Assembly: GCF_025628985.1 (NCBI RefSeq)
Contig: NZ_JAOTEM010000003.1
Span: forward strand, 186,001-250,000
Origin: Chryseobacterium edaphi
GTDB taxonomy: Bacteria > Bacteroidota > Bacteroidia > Flavobacteriales > Weeksellaceae
DNA length: 64,000 bases
Direction: 5' to 3'
Within the stretch, counting starts at the first letter, position 1, and each line of letters starts with the position of its first letter. Positions 10,533 through 19,730 of the stretch are shown piece after piece. The position numbers were made by a program, and so were the translations under genes. The notes below the pieces were generated by a model. That model worked only from the letters and a program-made list of their open reading frames with translations. It had not been told where the DNA came from and made no database searches.

Positions 10533-12182
10533 TTAATTTTGATTCCAGAATGGAGTGTATTGGTTTTTAACAAACAACTGTTGGCTGGTAATATTAGGTA
10601 CATTAGCAGAGTTTGCTGCAGTTTCAGTTGAAGGATACATTAAACGATATGGTTTATTAGCAACAGCTGCAGTAACCGCCATAGGAGTAAAAGGATACCC
10701 TGTTCTTAAATAGTCTATATAAGACTCTACAGGAGATACATTGGTTAACCCAATCCACTTTTGAGTCATAATAGCTTCTAATTTGTTATTAAATGAGCCT
10801 GTCCATCCTAAACCAGTTCTAGTTGCAATAGTTGTTTTATAAGTACCTATTGTTGCACCAAGCCATGACGCAGAGGCATCTATAGCATCATTGAAATAAC
10901 TATTTGCTTGTACATCTCCTCCAAAAATTGCTGGATACCTTAGAGCCGCTTCAGCAAGTAAAAACTTGGTCTCTGCTAAAGACATTATCATACCACCTCT
11001 AGTATTAGAAGATGAAATAGTTTGAGCTATTGTCGAACCAGGCAAACTACCAGCAAAAGTAGCATTAGCAAATTTAGAAACAGTAGTCAAATCTAATGGA
11101 GCACCAGGCTCTCCTGGCAAAGCTCCTTGTCTTGTACCCTTAACCTGAGCTACTCCTTGGTAAGTTACTGAACTAAATAATCTAGAACTTCTAGGATCTA
11201 CAATACCATTAAATTTAGCATCACTTGGAAGAGATGAATATGAAGTTACACTACCTACTCTATTACCATTTAAAGCTATTGCCATATGTTCAGATGCTGT
11301 TATCCAGTTGTACCTTGCGGCAGTAGAGCCAGCAGAATTTGCTCTGTACGAAGCAACAAATGGATTCATTTTATCATCATTAGCATTGCTATAACCAGGA
11401 TTAACTACTACATTAACGATATTAAAATCTGTAACAGGAGTACCATTAAAATCTGCCAATTTAGAATCTCTGTATGTTGCCATCTCACCAGTAACATTAG
11501 ACATTCTTAATAGCATTCTTAATTTGATTGTTCTTGCAAAATTTTTCCACTTATTCATATCACCAGTGAAAACTACATCTTCTCCACCTGGTGCAATTGC
11601 ATTAGAATTAGCACTATTAATTAGAGCAATTGAAGCATCTAAATCTGAAATTAGAGCTTTATAAATATTCTTATCATCATCATATTTAGGAGTAGTATTA
11701 AAACCTCTCATGAAAGCTTCAGAATAAGGAGAATCTCCATAAAGATCTACAATATATTGCATATAAAAAGCCTTCATAATTTTAGCCATAGCAACATAAT
11801 TATCTTGTGCATGATCTGAATTATTATAATCTTCTATCAGCTTAAAATTCGCACATTGCAGGTATATAGTAGACCAAATACCTGAATAGAAAGAACCATC
11901 TACTGTATTAAGAGTAAATTCTCTTCCAAAAAATCCACTAGTAAAAGAATAGCTATTAAGAGCCCAGCTATTCATCATTGTGCCACCAAGTTCCATCATA
12001 GAGCCTGCACCGGCAGTTTGTACTGCATGAATAGAAACGGCAGCACCCGGGAAAATAAGTTTAGGTGCAACATTTTCAATATGTGCAGAATTTGGATTTT
12101 CGTTTATATCTAAATAATCATTACAAGATACCACTCCCAAAGAAAGAGATAATATAAGTATTGTACTTTTAATTTTATTCAT
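10533..12182 (-). CDS. SusD/RagB-family nutrient-binding outer-membrane lipoprotein
   Basis: Surface lipoprotein that caps a SusC-type TonB-dependent transporter. Signal peptide with lipobox VVSC (Cys20), then the typical NDYLDINENPNSA start of mature SusD-like proteins. The late segment TQKWIGLTNVSPVESYIDYLRTG fits the SusD-like_2 subfamily, which is often linked to peptide or unknown substrates rather than starch. Length of 549 aa is normal. It follows the susC-like gene by 12 bp and shares its terminator. There are no glycoside hydrolases or sensor genes beside it, so the substrate cannot be inferred. Confidence 0.9.
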   Translation of the reverse strand: MNKIKSTILILSLSLGVVSCNDYLDINENPNSAHIENVAPKLIFPGAAVSIHAVQTAGAGSMMELGGTMMNSWALNSYSFTSGFFGREFTLNTVDGSFYSGIWSTIYLQCANFKLIEDYNNSDHAQDNYVAMAKIMKAFYMQYIVDLYGDSPYSEAFMRGFNTTPKYDDDKNIYKALISDLDASIALINSANSNAIAPGGEDVVFTGDMNKWKNFARTIKLRMLLRMSNVTGEMATYRDSKLADFNGTPVTDFNIVNVVVNPGYSNANDDKMNPFVASYRANSAGSTAARYNWITASEHMAIALNGNRVGSVTSYSSLPSDAKFNGIVDPRSSRLFSSVTYQGVAQVKGTRQGALPGEPGAPLDLTTVSKFANATFAGSLPGSTIAQTISSSNTRGGMIMSLAETKFLLAEAALRYPAIFGGDVQANSYFNDAIDASASWLGATIGTYKTTIATRTGLGWTGSFNNKLEAIMTQKWIGLTNVSPVESYIDYLRTGYPFTPMAVTAAVANKPYRLMYPSTETAANSANVPNITSQQLFVKNQYTPFWNQN

Positions 12183-12194
12183 AATTTTTAAATT

Positions 12195-15100
12195 TTAAAA
12201 GGTTGCACTAAAACTAAAGCCGTAAGTTCTAGTAGTAGGGTACTGCCCAGTTTGGGCTATACCATTAGCATTTGGACCACCTGTACCCAAGGCTTGACCT
12301 GGTTGTTTATTAATAGCACCAGAATTACTTGTAGTTTCAGGATCTGCATAGTTTGCATTAGAATCTGCATACCAAACAAAAGGATTTCTTGCATAAATAC
12401 CAAAAGACATACTATTTACAAAAGTATTTTGTAATAAAGATTTCGGAAGAGTATAGCTTAAGGCAATCTCCCTTATTTTAAGAGCGGTACCATCTACTAT
12501 ATAGTTTTCACCTACTGCAGGATAACTTGCCCCAAAATAATTAACAACACTTGAATAATTTGCTACACCATTAACTGGAGTAGTATTTGTAACATAAGCT
12601 CCACCAACTAATTGTACAGAGTTAGGCACGATATAACCTTGAGATCTATCGAAATTGGCAGATTCTTCTAACTGACCATTTTGCGACATACCATTCTTAA
12701 CCGTAGCTACAAAACTATTTCCTGTACGATAATCTGCGGTACCAGAAAGTGTAAAACCTTTGTATCTGAACGATGTACTAAAACCTAAAATATAATCAGG
12801 ATTTACTTTACCAAGAACTTGCAAATCAGAATTTACTAAAGGAATACCGTTAGCGCCTACAATCACTCTACCTTGGTCATCTCTTTGATATGTAGTCCCC
12901 ATAATTAAAGGGAAATCCTCACCAACTTTAGCATATACACCATAAGGAGCATAAGCTAACAACGAAACTCTATCTACACCACCATCAAGTGCTGTAACTT
13001 TAGATTTATAAGATGAATAAGAACTACTTAGTTTCCATTCAAAATCTTTAGATCTGAAAGGCACTATTTCTAGATCGAATTCTTGTCCTTTATTAGTCAT
13101 ATCTCCAACATTTCCCAAAAAAGTAGAAATACCAGCAGCAGAAGAAGTAGTTTTTCTTGTAATAAGATCAGTTACCTTTAAATCATAAACAGCAGCCCCT
13201 AACGAAATTCTATCTTTAAAGAATCCTAACTGTATAGATGCTTCTTTAGAATAAGTAAATTCAGGTTTAATATCTGGATCTGTAGGATTTCTATTTATTG
13301 CAAATGAGGATACGTTAAAAGGGAAACCTGCAGGTATTAAACCTGTAACTTCATCGGTTCCATATGTTGGAATCGCAGCAGCACTTCCTACTTTTGTATA
13401 TCCAACGGAGATCTTAGCATAATTTAGTACATCATTATTTTTTAAAACATCAAATGCTTTTGTAGGTACAAATGACGCTCCAACAGAATAATAAGGAAGA
13501 GATTTAGTTCTGAACTCATCAGTACCAGTAGGTCTAGTCGCTGTCGCAGAATTTCCTTCGTATCTAAATGTAGAGTTTACATATAAATAATCTTTATAAG
13601 ATAAATCTAAGTTTGCTAAACCTGCTACAGTTCTTCTTCTAGACTGTGTATTTGCCAAATTACTGGTTGTATCAAGATTCTGAACATTATTAATATGATA
13701 GAAACCTGGTATTTGCAAATTACTACCACCTTGTGTAACAACTGAAGTGCTAACATCAGTATTATTAAAACCAACGTTTAACTTCATATTGATATCATTC
13801 GTTAAATCATAATTAAAATTAACTAATAAATCACCATAATAATCAAACGTTTTACCTATACTCTTATAATAATTAGATATTATGTCTTCAGTACCAAAAT
13901 CAGTTGGATTTAAACCATCCAAAAATGTTCCTGAATTTGCCCATTTATTTTGAGAATATAAAAAACCATTGTTATGGCTTTCTCCCAAAGTAGAAAGAGT
14001 ACGCATATTTGCTAAATAAGAAACACTTATGTTTTTATTAATTTCATATTCAGCTTTTAAATTACCTACAAAAGTTGTAGATTTATTATCATATCTTACA
14101 TTTTCTATTTGCCAATATGGGTTAGCATTATGACCATATACCGTCCAAGCACCCATTGCTCCAGAATGAGAAAATTTAGTAACATCTACGTTTGTAGGTG
14201 TATTCAATAATTCATTATAAAGGTTAGGATCAGTTTCAGAAGTACGCTGATCTATTAAATTAAAAACACCATCAATCCTAAAATCGCCCAGCTTTTTTCC
14301 TGCTTTAAAGAGAATATTATTTCTTTTCAATTGATCCTGATCTACTACGAAATCATTCTGTACTCTATTCAGTGATAAAAATGCATAAGAATCTCTACCT
14401 CCAACATTCATCGATATACCATTTTGGTACAAAACACCTGTCTTAAAGAACTTTTTGAAATTATCTTTTATAGGAGCATAAGCGCCAGTTATAAAACTAC
14501 CATCAGCCTGAGGTAAACCAATTGGTAAAATTTGACCCGCTATAGCAGGATTAGAATACTCCGGACCCCAGCTACCATTCTCGTAAGGAACAAAATTGGT
14601 ACCATTATAATCTGTAGGATCAAAATCAGGTTCACCTACCCATCCCTGTCCATATCTTTGTTGAACTTTAGGTAGCTTATAAATTGATGAAAAATCTATA
14701 TTAGAACTTAATGTAAATGTAATCTTTTCTGAATTACTTCCTTTTTTTGTTGTTACAATAATCGCTCCATTACTACCTTGGGAACCATATAATGCAGCAC
14801 CTTGTTGTCCTTTGATAATATTCACACTTTCTATAACTTCAGGTGGCAATTGCTGGAAAATTGCAACAGTTGAAATAGCCCCATCAATTACAACAAGCGC
14901 GCCATTGTCACCTGTAATTGATCTCTGACCACGAAGATTAATAGTTGCCTGAGAGTTTACGCTACTGTTAGGAACATTAATCTGTAATCCAGAAACCTTT
15001 CCAGTTAATGCTAGTACAGCATTTGGATTTCCCGCTTTTTTAAGCTCATCTGTTTTAATAACTGCATTACTACCAATTACTGCATCTTGCTTCTTTTTTA

Positions 15101-15236
15101 TACCAAGAGCACCAGTAACAACTACTTCTTCAATATTCTGTGTTCTAACTGTATCTTTTTTCGTCTCCTGAGCATTTACGACTACTAAGGATGAAGATAA
15201 TACTAAAGTTAAAACACCCGTTGTCAATTTCTTCAT
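12195..15236 (-). CDS. SusC/RagA-family TonB-dependent outer-membrane transporter
   Basis: TonB-linked barrel of 1013 aa importing an unknown solute with its SusD partner. Signal peptide ends VVVNAQ. The TonB-box-like region IEEVVVTGALG follows almost at once, then the plug domain with NPNAVLALTGKVSGLQI and LYGSQGSNGAIIVTTKKG, and a barrel ending in Phe (YGFSFSATF). The usual N-terminal carboxypeptidase-D-like regulatory domain of SusC proteins is absent: only about 15 residues separate signal peptide and TonB box. The first gene of a two-gene operon. The conserved name describes the fold, not the substrate. Confidence 0.92.
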   Translation of the reverse strand: MKKLTTGVLTLVLSSSLVVVNAQETKKDTVRTQNIEEVVVTGALGIKKKQDAVIGSNAVIKTDELKKAGNPNAVLALTGKVSGLQINVPNSSVNSQATINLRGQRSITGDNGALVVIDGAISTVAIFQQLPPEVIESVNIIKGQQGAALYGSQGSNGAIIVTTKKGSNSEKITFTLSSNIDFSSIYKLPKVQQRYGQGWVGEPDFDPTDYNGTNFVPYENGSWGPEYSNPAIAGQILPIGLPQADGSFITGAYAPIKDNFKKFFKTGVLYQNGISMNVGGRDSYAFLSLNRVQNDFVVDQDQLKRNNILFKAGKKLGDFRIDGVFNLIDQRTSETDPNLYNELLNTPTNVDVTKFSHSGAMGAWTVYGHNANPYWQIENVRYDNKSTTFVGNLKAEYEINKNISVSYLANMRTLSTLGESHNNGFLYSQNKWANSGTFLDGLNPTDFGTEDIISNYYKSIGKTFDYYGDLLVNFNYDLTNDINMKLNVGFNNTDVSTSVVTQGGSNLQIPGFYHINNVQNLDTTSNLANTQSRRRTVAGLANLDLSYKDYLYVNSTFRYEGNSATATRPTGTDEFRTKSLPYYSVGASFVPTKAFDVLKNNDVLNYAKISVGYTKVGSAAAIPTYGTDEVTGLIPAGFPFNVSSFAINRNPTDPDIKPEFTYSKEASIQLGFFKDRISLGAAVYDLKVTDLITRKTTSSAAGISTFLGNVGDMTNKGQEFDLEIVPFRSKDFEWKLSSSYSSYKSKVTALDGGVDRVSLLAYAPYGVYAKVGEDFPLIMGTTYQRDDQGRVIVGANGIPLVNSDLQVLGKVNPDYILGFSTSFRYKGFTLSGTADYRTGNSFVATVKNGMSQNGQLEESANFDRSQGYIVPNSVQLVGGAYVTNTTPVNGVANYSSVVNYFGASYPAVGENYIVDGTALKIREIALSYTLPKSLLQNTFVNSMSFGIYARNPFVWYADSNANYADPETTSNSGAINKQPGQALGTGGPNANGIAQTGQYPTTRTYGFSFSATF

Positions 15237-15261
15237 AATTTATACATTAATTTTGTGTGAG

Positions 15262-15269
15262 CAAAGTTG
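15262..15269 (-). promoter_or_regulatory. Possible -7 element for susC-like operon
   Basis: CAACTTTG on the minus strand differs from TAnnTTTG at one position and lies 26 bp before the ATG. No exact -33 TTTG is present, so this is a weak call. Confidence 0.3.
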
Positions 15270-15338
15270 TGAAAAATTTCCTTAAAAAACTGTTAAAAAA
15301 ATATATTATTTTTAGATTTAGAATAATTTTATTTTTTA

Positions 15339-15346
15339 TAATTTTG
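15339..15346 (+). promoter_or_regulatory. -7 element for rnhB
   Basis: TAATTTTG is an exact TAnnTTTG match in the divergent susC/rnhB spacer. The implied transcript start near 15353 favours translation from the ATG at 15370 over the one at 15358. Confidence 0.45.
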
Positions 15347-15369
15347 ACACTTTAAACATGCTAATTTTT

Positions 15370-15954
15370 ATGGAATTATTAAAAAAATGGTCGAATTTTT
15401 ATATTGAAGCTGGTTGCGACGAGGTGGGAAGAGGATGCCTAAGTGGACCGGTTGTAGCAGCTGCAGTCATTCTTGATGAAAATTTTGAACAGAACTTAGT
15501 AAATGATTCAAAAAAATTAAATTTTAAAACGAGATTGGAGCTTGATTTTTATATTAAAGAAAATGTAAAAAGTTATGCGATTGCCGAATTACCTCCCACA
15601 TTTATTGATCAACATAATATACTGAATGCCAGTATTCATGCAATGCATCAGGCTTTAGATAAATTGACAATACGCCCAGAACTAATTTTAGTTGACGGAA
15701 ATAAATTTCATCCTTATAATTACATTCCACATCAATGTATTATTAAAGGTGATTCTAAGATTTTATCGATTGCAGCAGCTTCGATTTTAGCTAAAAATTA
15801 CAGAGACAGATTAATGATTGAGTTGCATGAAGAACATCCTGAATATGGATGGAACACCAACTTCGGTTACGCAACAAAAAAACACCAGAAAGCCCTGATA
15901 AAGCACGGTTCAACAAAATATCACAGACAATCTTTCAGATTAAAATATGATTAA
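15370..15954 (+). CDS. rnhB: Ribonuclease HII
   Basis: Cleaves RNA in RNA-DNA hybrids and removes single ribonucleotides from DNA. Motifs are GCDEVGRGCLSGP (catalytic Asp-Glu), ILVDGNKF (third acidic residue) and KGDSKILSIAAASILAKNYRD (split acidic site and Ser/Ala-rich helix). From the ATG at 15370 the protein is 194 aa (MELLKKW...). The in-frame ATG at 15358 adds only MLIF and lies within about 5 nt of the likely transcript start, so I prefer 15370. Transcribed divergently from susC, and converges on yidC with a shared terminator. Confidence 0.94.
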   Translation: MELLKKWSNFYIEAGCDEVGRGCLSGPVVAAAVILDENFEQNLVNDSKKLNFKTRLELDFYIKENVKSYAIAELPPTFIDQHNILNASIHAMHQALDKLTIRPELILVDGNKFHPYNYIPHQCIIKGDSKILSIAAASILAKNYRDRLMIELHEEHPEYGWNTNFGYATKKHQKALIKHGSTKYHRQSFRLKYD

Positions 15955-16015
15955 TTAAACTAAGGTGTGAATTATAAAATTTAAAACACCAACTATTTTT
16001 GACCACATTACCATA

Positions 16016-16047
16016 AAAAAGAGAAGCAATAATTTGCTTCTCTTTTT
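16016..16047. terminator. Bidirectional terminator between rnhB and yidC
   Basis: Fourteen-pair stem, AAAAAGAGAAGCAA with TTGCTTCTCTTTTT, loop TAAT. A-tract and T-tract make it work in both directions. A second weak GGTGT/ACACC hairpin lies just before it (15964-15990). Confidence 0.85.
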
Positions 16048-16062
16048 CGTTATCAGATATTT

Positions 16063-17883
16063 TTACTTCTTTTTACCTCTTGGCTCCTGCGTTTTTTGTT
16101 GTTCCTGAGCTTTCTCCATCATCTCTCTCATTCGTTTTTGGAACTTACCTTCTGTTTTTGGCTTCTCTTTGTTAGCCTGAATCTGTGCATGAATTTTCTT
16201 TTCATCTAAAATCACATATTTTATGACTAAAATGATTAAAATATTAATCGCATTCGAAACAAAATAATACCAAGATAAACCTGACGCTGAAGTATTCAGG
16301 AAGAATAAGAAAGTGATTGGGAAAATATACATCAATACCTTCATATTCGGCATTCCTTCTTGTTGAGGCTGCTGCATATTTCCTGAAGTCATTACGGTAT
16401 AGATTAAGATTACAATCGTACAAGCAATCGCAAATACACTTAAATGATCTCCTAAGAAAGGAACTTTAAATGGCAATTTAATTAAATCATCATAAGCAGT
16501 AAGATCTTTTGCAAACCAAAATCCTTGTCCTCTCAAATCAATAAAGTTCGGGAAGAATCTGAACAATGCATAGAAAATAGGAATCTGAACTAATGCCGGT
16601 AAACATCCCGCCATCTGATTTACTCCTGCTTTTCGGTAGATTTCCATTGTTGCCTGTTGCTTTTTCATCGGATCTGCGTCCTTGAACTTTGCAGTTGCTT
16701 CATCAATCTCCGGACGTATAACTTTCATCATCGCACTCAACTTATGTTGCTTGTACATAATTGGCGATAAAATCAATTTAACGATAATTGTCATTAAGAA
16801 AATCACCCAACCCGCTGTAATTCCCCATGATGCAATAAGATTGTACATTGGCATGAAGAAATAACGGTTCATCCCTCCGATAAACGACCAACCCAATGGT
16901 AAAATCTCGTCAAAGTTTTTATCATAAGTTTTTAGTAACGGTAAATCCAAAGGCATAAAATACCAGGTAAAGTCTTGATTCAATTCACTTCCTTGCATTT
17001 GAACAAAACCTTCGTAATTCAGTTTTTTCAAATATTCCCCTTCTTCAAAAGCTTCCTGATTTCCTTTACTTTGAGTAAAACCTGTTTTAGACTCAATGAC
17101 AGAAGCAAAGAACTGTTGTTTTACACCAATCCAGTTAATCGTTTCTTCTGGCTCATCCATTGTAGTTCTACCATCATACTCGTACTTGTCGTAATTATCA
17201 AAAGCATAAGAAAACTCAGAGTGAGACTGCTCTTGGGCTCTACCTTTTTCAAGATTCCGAACTTGGTAATCCCAAATAAAATCTGCTTTGGTATCTGAGG
17301 TGATTTTTGCTAAACCTTGAGTTTTTACTTTAAAATCTAAAGTATACTGATCTTTCAGTTCTGCTCTTGGATTGTTATTTAAAGTGTAAATAAACTGAAT
17401 TGCTGCTCCGTTAAAATTGGCAGTTAAAGTAGCTATGTTTCCGTTCACAACGGGAGAGAAAACCAAATCTTTCGTATTGATTGTTTTCCCTGTTTTATCT
17501 TTAAACTGAAAACCATAGTTTGAATTATTTTTAGTGATCAGATTAAGAGGAAGATCTGCCTTATCGGTTTTATGATCATAAGCTTTGTATTTTAAAAGCT
17601 CCACTTTTGAAACCTGCCCTCCTAAACTTGAAAACTCAAGTTTCAATTGGTTGTTAGCAAGATTTGCGGTCTGAATTGAATTCGGAGTTACATTGGGATT
17701 GATATTGGCTGCCGGAGTTGGTTTTACAGGGTTTTTCGCCTGTTCAGTTTTCTGTTTTTGAGCTGTTATGGCTTCTTCCTTCTGCTGTTTATTCTGGAAA
17801 TAAAACATAAATCCGAAGAGTACCAAACATAAAACTGCAAAACTAATAATCTGGCTTTTATCGAGTCCGTTGTTCTGTTGCAT
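16063..17883 (-). CDS. yidC: Membrane protein insertase YidC
   Basis: Inner-membrane insertase of the YidC/Oxa1/Alb3 family, working alone or with Sec. The 606-aa protein has an N-terminal membrane anchor (about 9-27), a large periplasmic beta domain (about 60-330), and the C-terminal 60-kDa inner-membrane core with several membrane helices, including the SPIMYKQHKLSAMMKV and MAGCLPALVQIPIFYALF segments. The tail is very basic. pyrG, which usually precedes yidC closely in flavobacteria (from memory), is here separated from it by an oppositely oriented three-gene cassette. Confidence 0.96.
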   Translation of the reverse strand: MQQNNGLDKSQIISFAVLCLVLFGFMFYFQNKQQKEEAITAQKQKTEQAKNPVKPTPAANINPNVTPNSIQTANLANNQLKLEFSSLGGQVSKVELLKYKAYDHKTDKADLPLNLITKNNSNYGFQFKDKTGKTINTKDLVFSPVVNGNIATLTANFNGAAIQFIYTLNNNPRAELKDQYTLDFKVKTQGLAKITSDTKADFIWDYQVRNLEKGRAQEQSHSEFSYAFDNYDKYEYDGRTTMDEPEETINWIGVKQQFFASVIESKTGFTQSKGNQEAFEEGEYLKKLNYEGFVQMQGSELNQDFTWYFMPLDLPLLKTYDKNFDEILPLGWSFIGGMNRYFFMPMYNLIASWGITAGWVIFLMTIIVKLILSPIMYKQHKLSAMMKVIRPEIDEATAKFKDADPMKKQQATMEIYRKAGVNQMAGCLPALVQIPIFYALFRFFPNFIDLRGQGFWFAKDLTAYDDLIKLPFKVPFLGDHLSVFAIACTIVILIYTVMTSGNMQQPQQEGMPNMKVLMYIFPITFLFFLNTSASGLSWYYFVSNAINILIILVIKYVILDEKKIHAQIQANKEKPKTEGKFQKRMREMMEKAQEQQKTQEPRGKKK

Positions 17884-18192
17884 TTTATTTTAATTAAAAT
17901 TTTCTAAATTTAAACAAACATAGCAATGCCATGCTTTTTGAGTGGACAAAAATACTGTTTTTTTATCAAAACTTTGCCTTTTACATCTCTCAAATTATTT
18001 GACGTGTCAAATGAGATTTTACTTAGAATCATTCTATATTTAACTTTCACTAATTGTTAAAAATAAAATAATAAATCAATACGTGTAAGATATTCTAAAT
18101 TATAATTTATTACTCAAATAAACCATCTCAAAATCAAGACAACGAGCCAATTACCTCACTTTTATTTATCTCTTTAATTAGAATTATAAACA
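17884..18192. other. Intergenic region with a 16-bp palindrome, no gene
   Basis: Spacer between the divergent yidC and RiPP precursor genes. The only notable element is the palindrome ATTTGACGTGTCAAAT at 17997-18012. A near copy lies upstream of the gene at 40672 (40624-40638). The rest is plain AT-rich DNA. Confidence 0.6.
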
Positions 18193-18200
18193 TATATTTG
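18193..18200 (+). promoter_or_regulatory. -7 element for the RiPP cassette
   Basis: TATATTTG, an exact TAnnTTTG match, 22 bp before the precursor ATG. No exact TTTG -33 element is seen at the expected spacing. Confidence 0.5.
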
Positions 18201-18222
18201 CCTTCTAATCTTAATTTTTTTT

Positions 18223-18456
18223 ATGAAAAAGAACAAAGCAAATTATTTCGCAACTAAAGGAAACTCTCAAGCTATTGAGAACGCATTAAAAGTTTTATCT
18301 AATAATCAGATGATTACAATCAATGGAGGCTTATTACAATCTGACGATCAATATGAAGATGACTTTTCAGATGAAAGTTCTATGTATAAGAACTACGCTG
18401 AAAGTACTTCTTACAATAGAAAAACAACTTATGCAAAACTAAGAGCTCCTAAATAG
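18223..18456 (+). CDS. Double-glycine RiPP precursor peptide with aromatic-X-polar motifs
   Basis: A 77-residue peptide. Residues 25-36 read LSNNQMITINGG, a classic double-glycine leader (hydrophobic at -7 and -4, GG at -2/-1), of the type cleaved by C39 peptidase exporters. The 41-residue core holds six aromatic-X-polar triplets: YED (44-46), FSD (48-50), YKN (55-57), YAE (58-60), YNR (64-66) and YAK (70-72). It has no Cys or Trp. The radical SAM gene follows 68 bp downstream, past a terminator-like hairpin. Precursor role is inferred from the leader, size and neighbour. No close family name is recognised. Confidence 0.8.
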   Translation: MKKNKANYFATKGNSQAIENALKVLSNNQMITINGGLLQSDDQYEDDFSDESSMYKNYAESTSYNRKTTYAKLRAPK

Positions 18457-18488
18457 AGCTAATCTTAGTCAATTATTAAAATTCAATT

Positions 18489-18522
18489 AAGCGTTCAGAA
18501 AATGAACGCTTTTATATTATTT
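18489..18522 (+). terminator. Attenuator-like hairpin between precursor and maturase
   Basis: Nine-pair stem AAGCGTTCA / TGAACGCTT (18489-18497 with 18503-18511), loop GAAAA, followed by TTATATTATTT. It lies between the precursor stop and the maturase start. Partial termination here would give more peptide transcript than enzyme transcript. Confidence 0.6.
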
Positions 18523-18524
18523 AA

Positions 18525-19730
18525 ATGAAAATAAACACAATTGTTCTTAAAGTTGCAAGTAGATGTAATCTAAACTGCTCATATTGTTATGTATACAATA
18601 AGGGCGATGAAACATATAAAAATAAACCCAAAATTTTCTCAATTGAGCTAAACCATATTTTACTTAAAAGAATATTGGATTATATGAATAAATACAATAT
18701 CAATCTTTACACAATTGTTTTTCATGGTGGAGAACCCTTATTAGCAGGAATAGAATATTATAAGGATTTCATAAGAACTTACGAAGAATTTTTTTTTGCT
18801 ACAGGAAAAACTATCAACTTTGTCATGCAAACAAATGGAACATTACTTGATAAAGAATTTACCCAAGCATTATTCGAATTAGACATTAGTATTGGAATAA
18901 GTATGGATACTACCGAAGCTACTAATTCTAGATATCGAGTTTATCACAATAATAAATCATCTTATAACGAGATAAAAAACGGCATTGATCTTTGCAATGA
19001 AATAATTGGAAATGCCGGAATACTTTCTGTAATTAATGTAGAAGATACTCCTATAGATACTTACTCTCATTTGAGATCATTAAATGTAAACTATGCTAAT
19101 CTACTATTTCCAGATGAAAACCACGATACTATTCTTTTAAATGATACAAGAGGAAAAATCGGTAAATGGCTCACAGAAATGTTTGATTTATGGTTTTTTG
19201 ATAAAGATAATGATAAGCCAGAAATTCCTTTATTCTCTACCTTGATAAAACTGATACTTGCAATTCCTGATGGAAATGACATTATGGGGAAAGGATTTGG
19301 AGGAACTATGATTATTGAAACAAATGGAGATATAGAAACAAATGACACTTTGAGAGTTTGTAAATCAGGAATAACAAAATCAGATTACAATATAAAAAAT
19401 GATGCTTTAGATTCTATAAAAAATATTCCTTTGGCAGAATTATATTATTTTGCACACCATCGTTTGTCACAAACTTGTAAAGATTGCATTTTGGAAGACA
19501 TTTGTGCAGGAGGATATTTGATTAATAGATATAGTAATAAAAACGGGTTTAATAATGAATCTGTTTACTGTCAGGATATTGTCAAATTAGTTTGCCATGT
19601 TCAGAATATTATTGCAAAAGAAACTGATAGAGATCTTAATTTGCAACCCATAAACGTTGATGAAGTATTAGAAGATATAGAGAATAATAAAAAAACATAT
19701 AATGAAAATAAGTACTTGGAAAGTTTTTAG
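18525..19730 (+). CDS. Radical SAM/SPASM peptide maturase (FxsB/GrrM/XyeB-like)
   Basis: A 401-aa radical SAM enzyme predicted to modify the upstream peptide. The CX3CX2C cluster motif is at Cys14, Cys18 and Cys21 (SRCNLNCSYCYVYNKGD), followed by the FHGGEPLLAG motif. The C-terminal SPASM-type region has CKDCILEDICAGGYL and then NGFNNESVYCQD. The combined C-(A/G)-G-G-Y...RYS..NGF.N.SVYC pattern is typical of the FxsB/GrrM/XyeB maturases, several of which form three-residue aromatic cyclophanes. That chemistry is inferred here. The hydrolase gene overlaps its 3' end by 29 bp. Confidence 0.9.
   Translation: MKINTIVLKVASRCNLNCSYCYVYNKGDETYKNKPKIFSIELNHILLKRILDYMNKYNINLYTIVFHGGEPLLAGIEYYKDFIRTYEEFFFATGKTINFVMQTNGTLLDKEFTQALFELDISIGISMDTTEATNSRYRVYHNNKSSYNEIKNGIDLCNEIIGNAGILSVINVEDTPIDTYSHLRSLNVNYANLLFPDENHDTILLNDTRGKIGKWLTEMFDLWFFDKDNDKPEIPLFSTLIKLILAIPDGNDIMGKGFGGTMIIETNGDIETNDTLRVCKSGITKSDYNIKNDALDSIKNIPLAELYYFAHHRLSQTCKDCILEDICAGGYLINRYSNKNGFNNESVYCQDIVKLVCHVQNIIAKETDRDLNLQPINVDEVLEDIENNKKTYNENKYLESF

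Noticed and set aside
10533..15236. SusC/SusD pair as a polysaccharide utilisation locus
   Set aside because: No glycoside hydrolase, polysaccharide lyase, HTCS or sigma/anti-sigma genes adjoin it. The alpha-amylase is 44 kb away and cytoplasmic.
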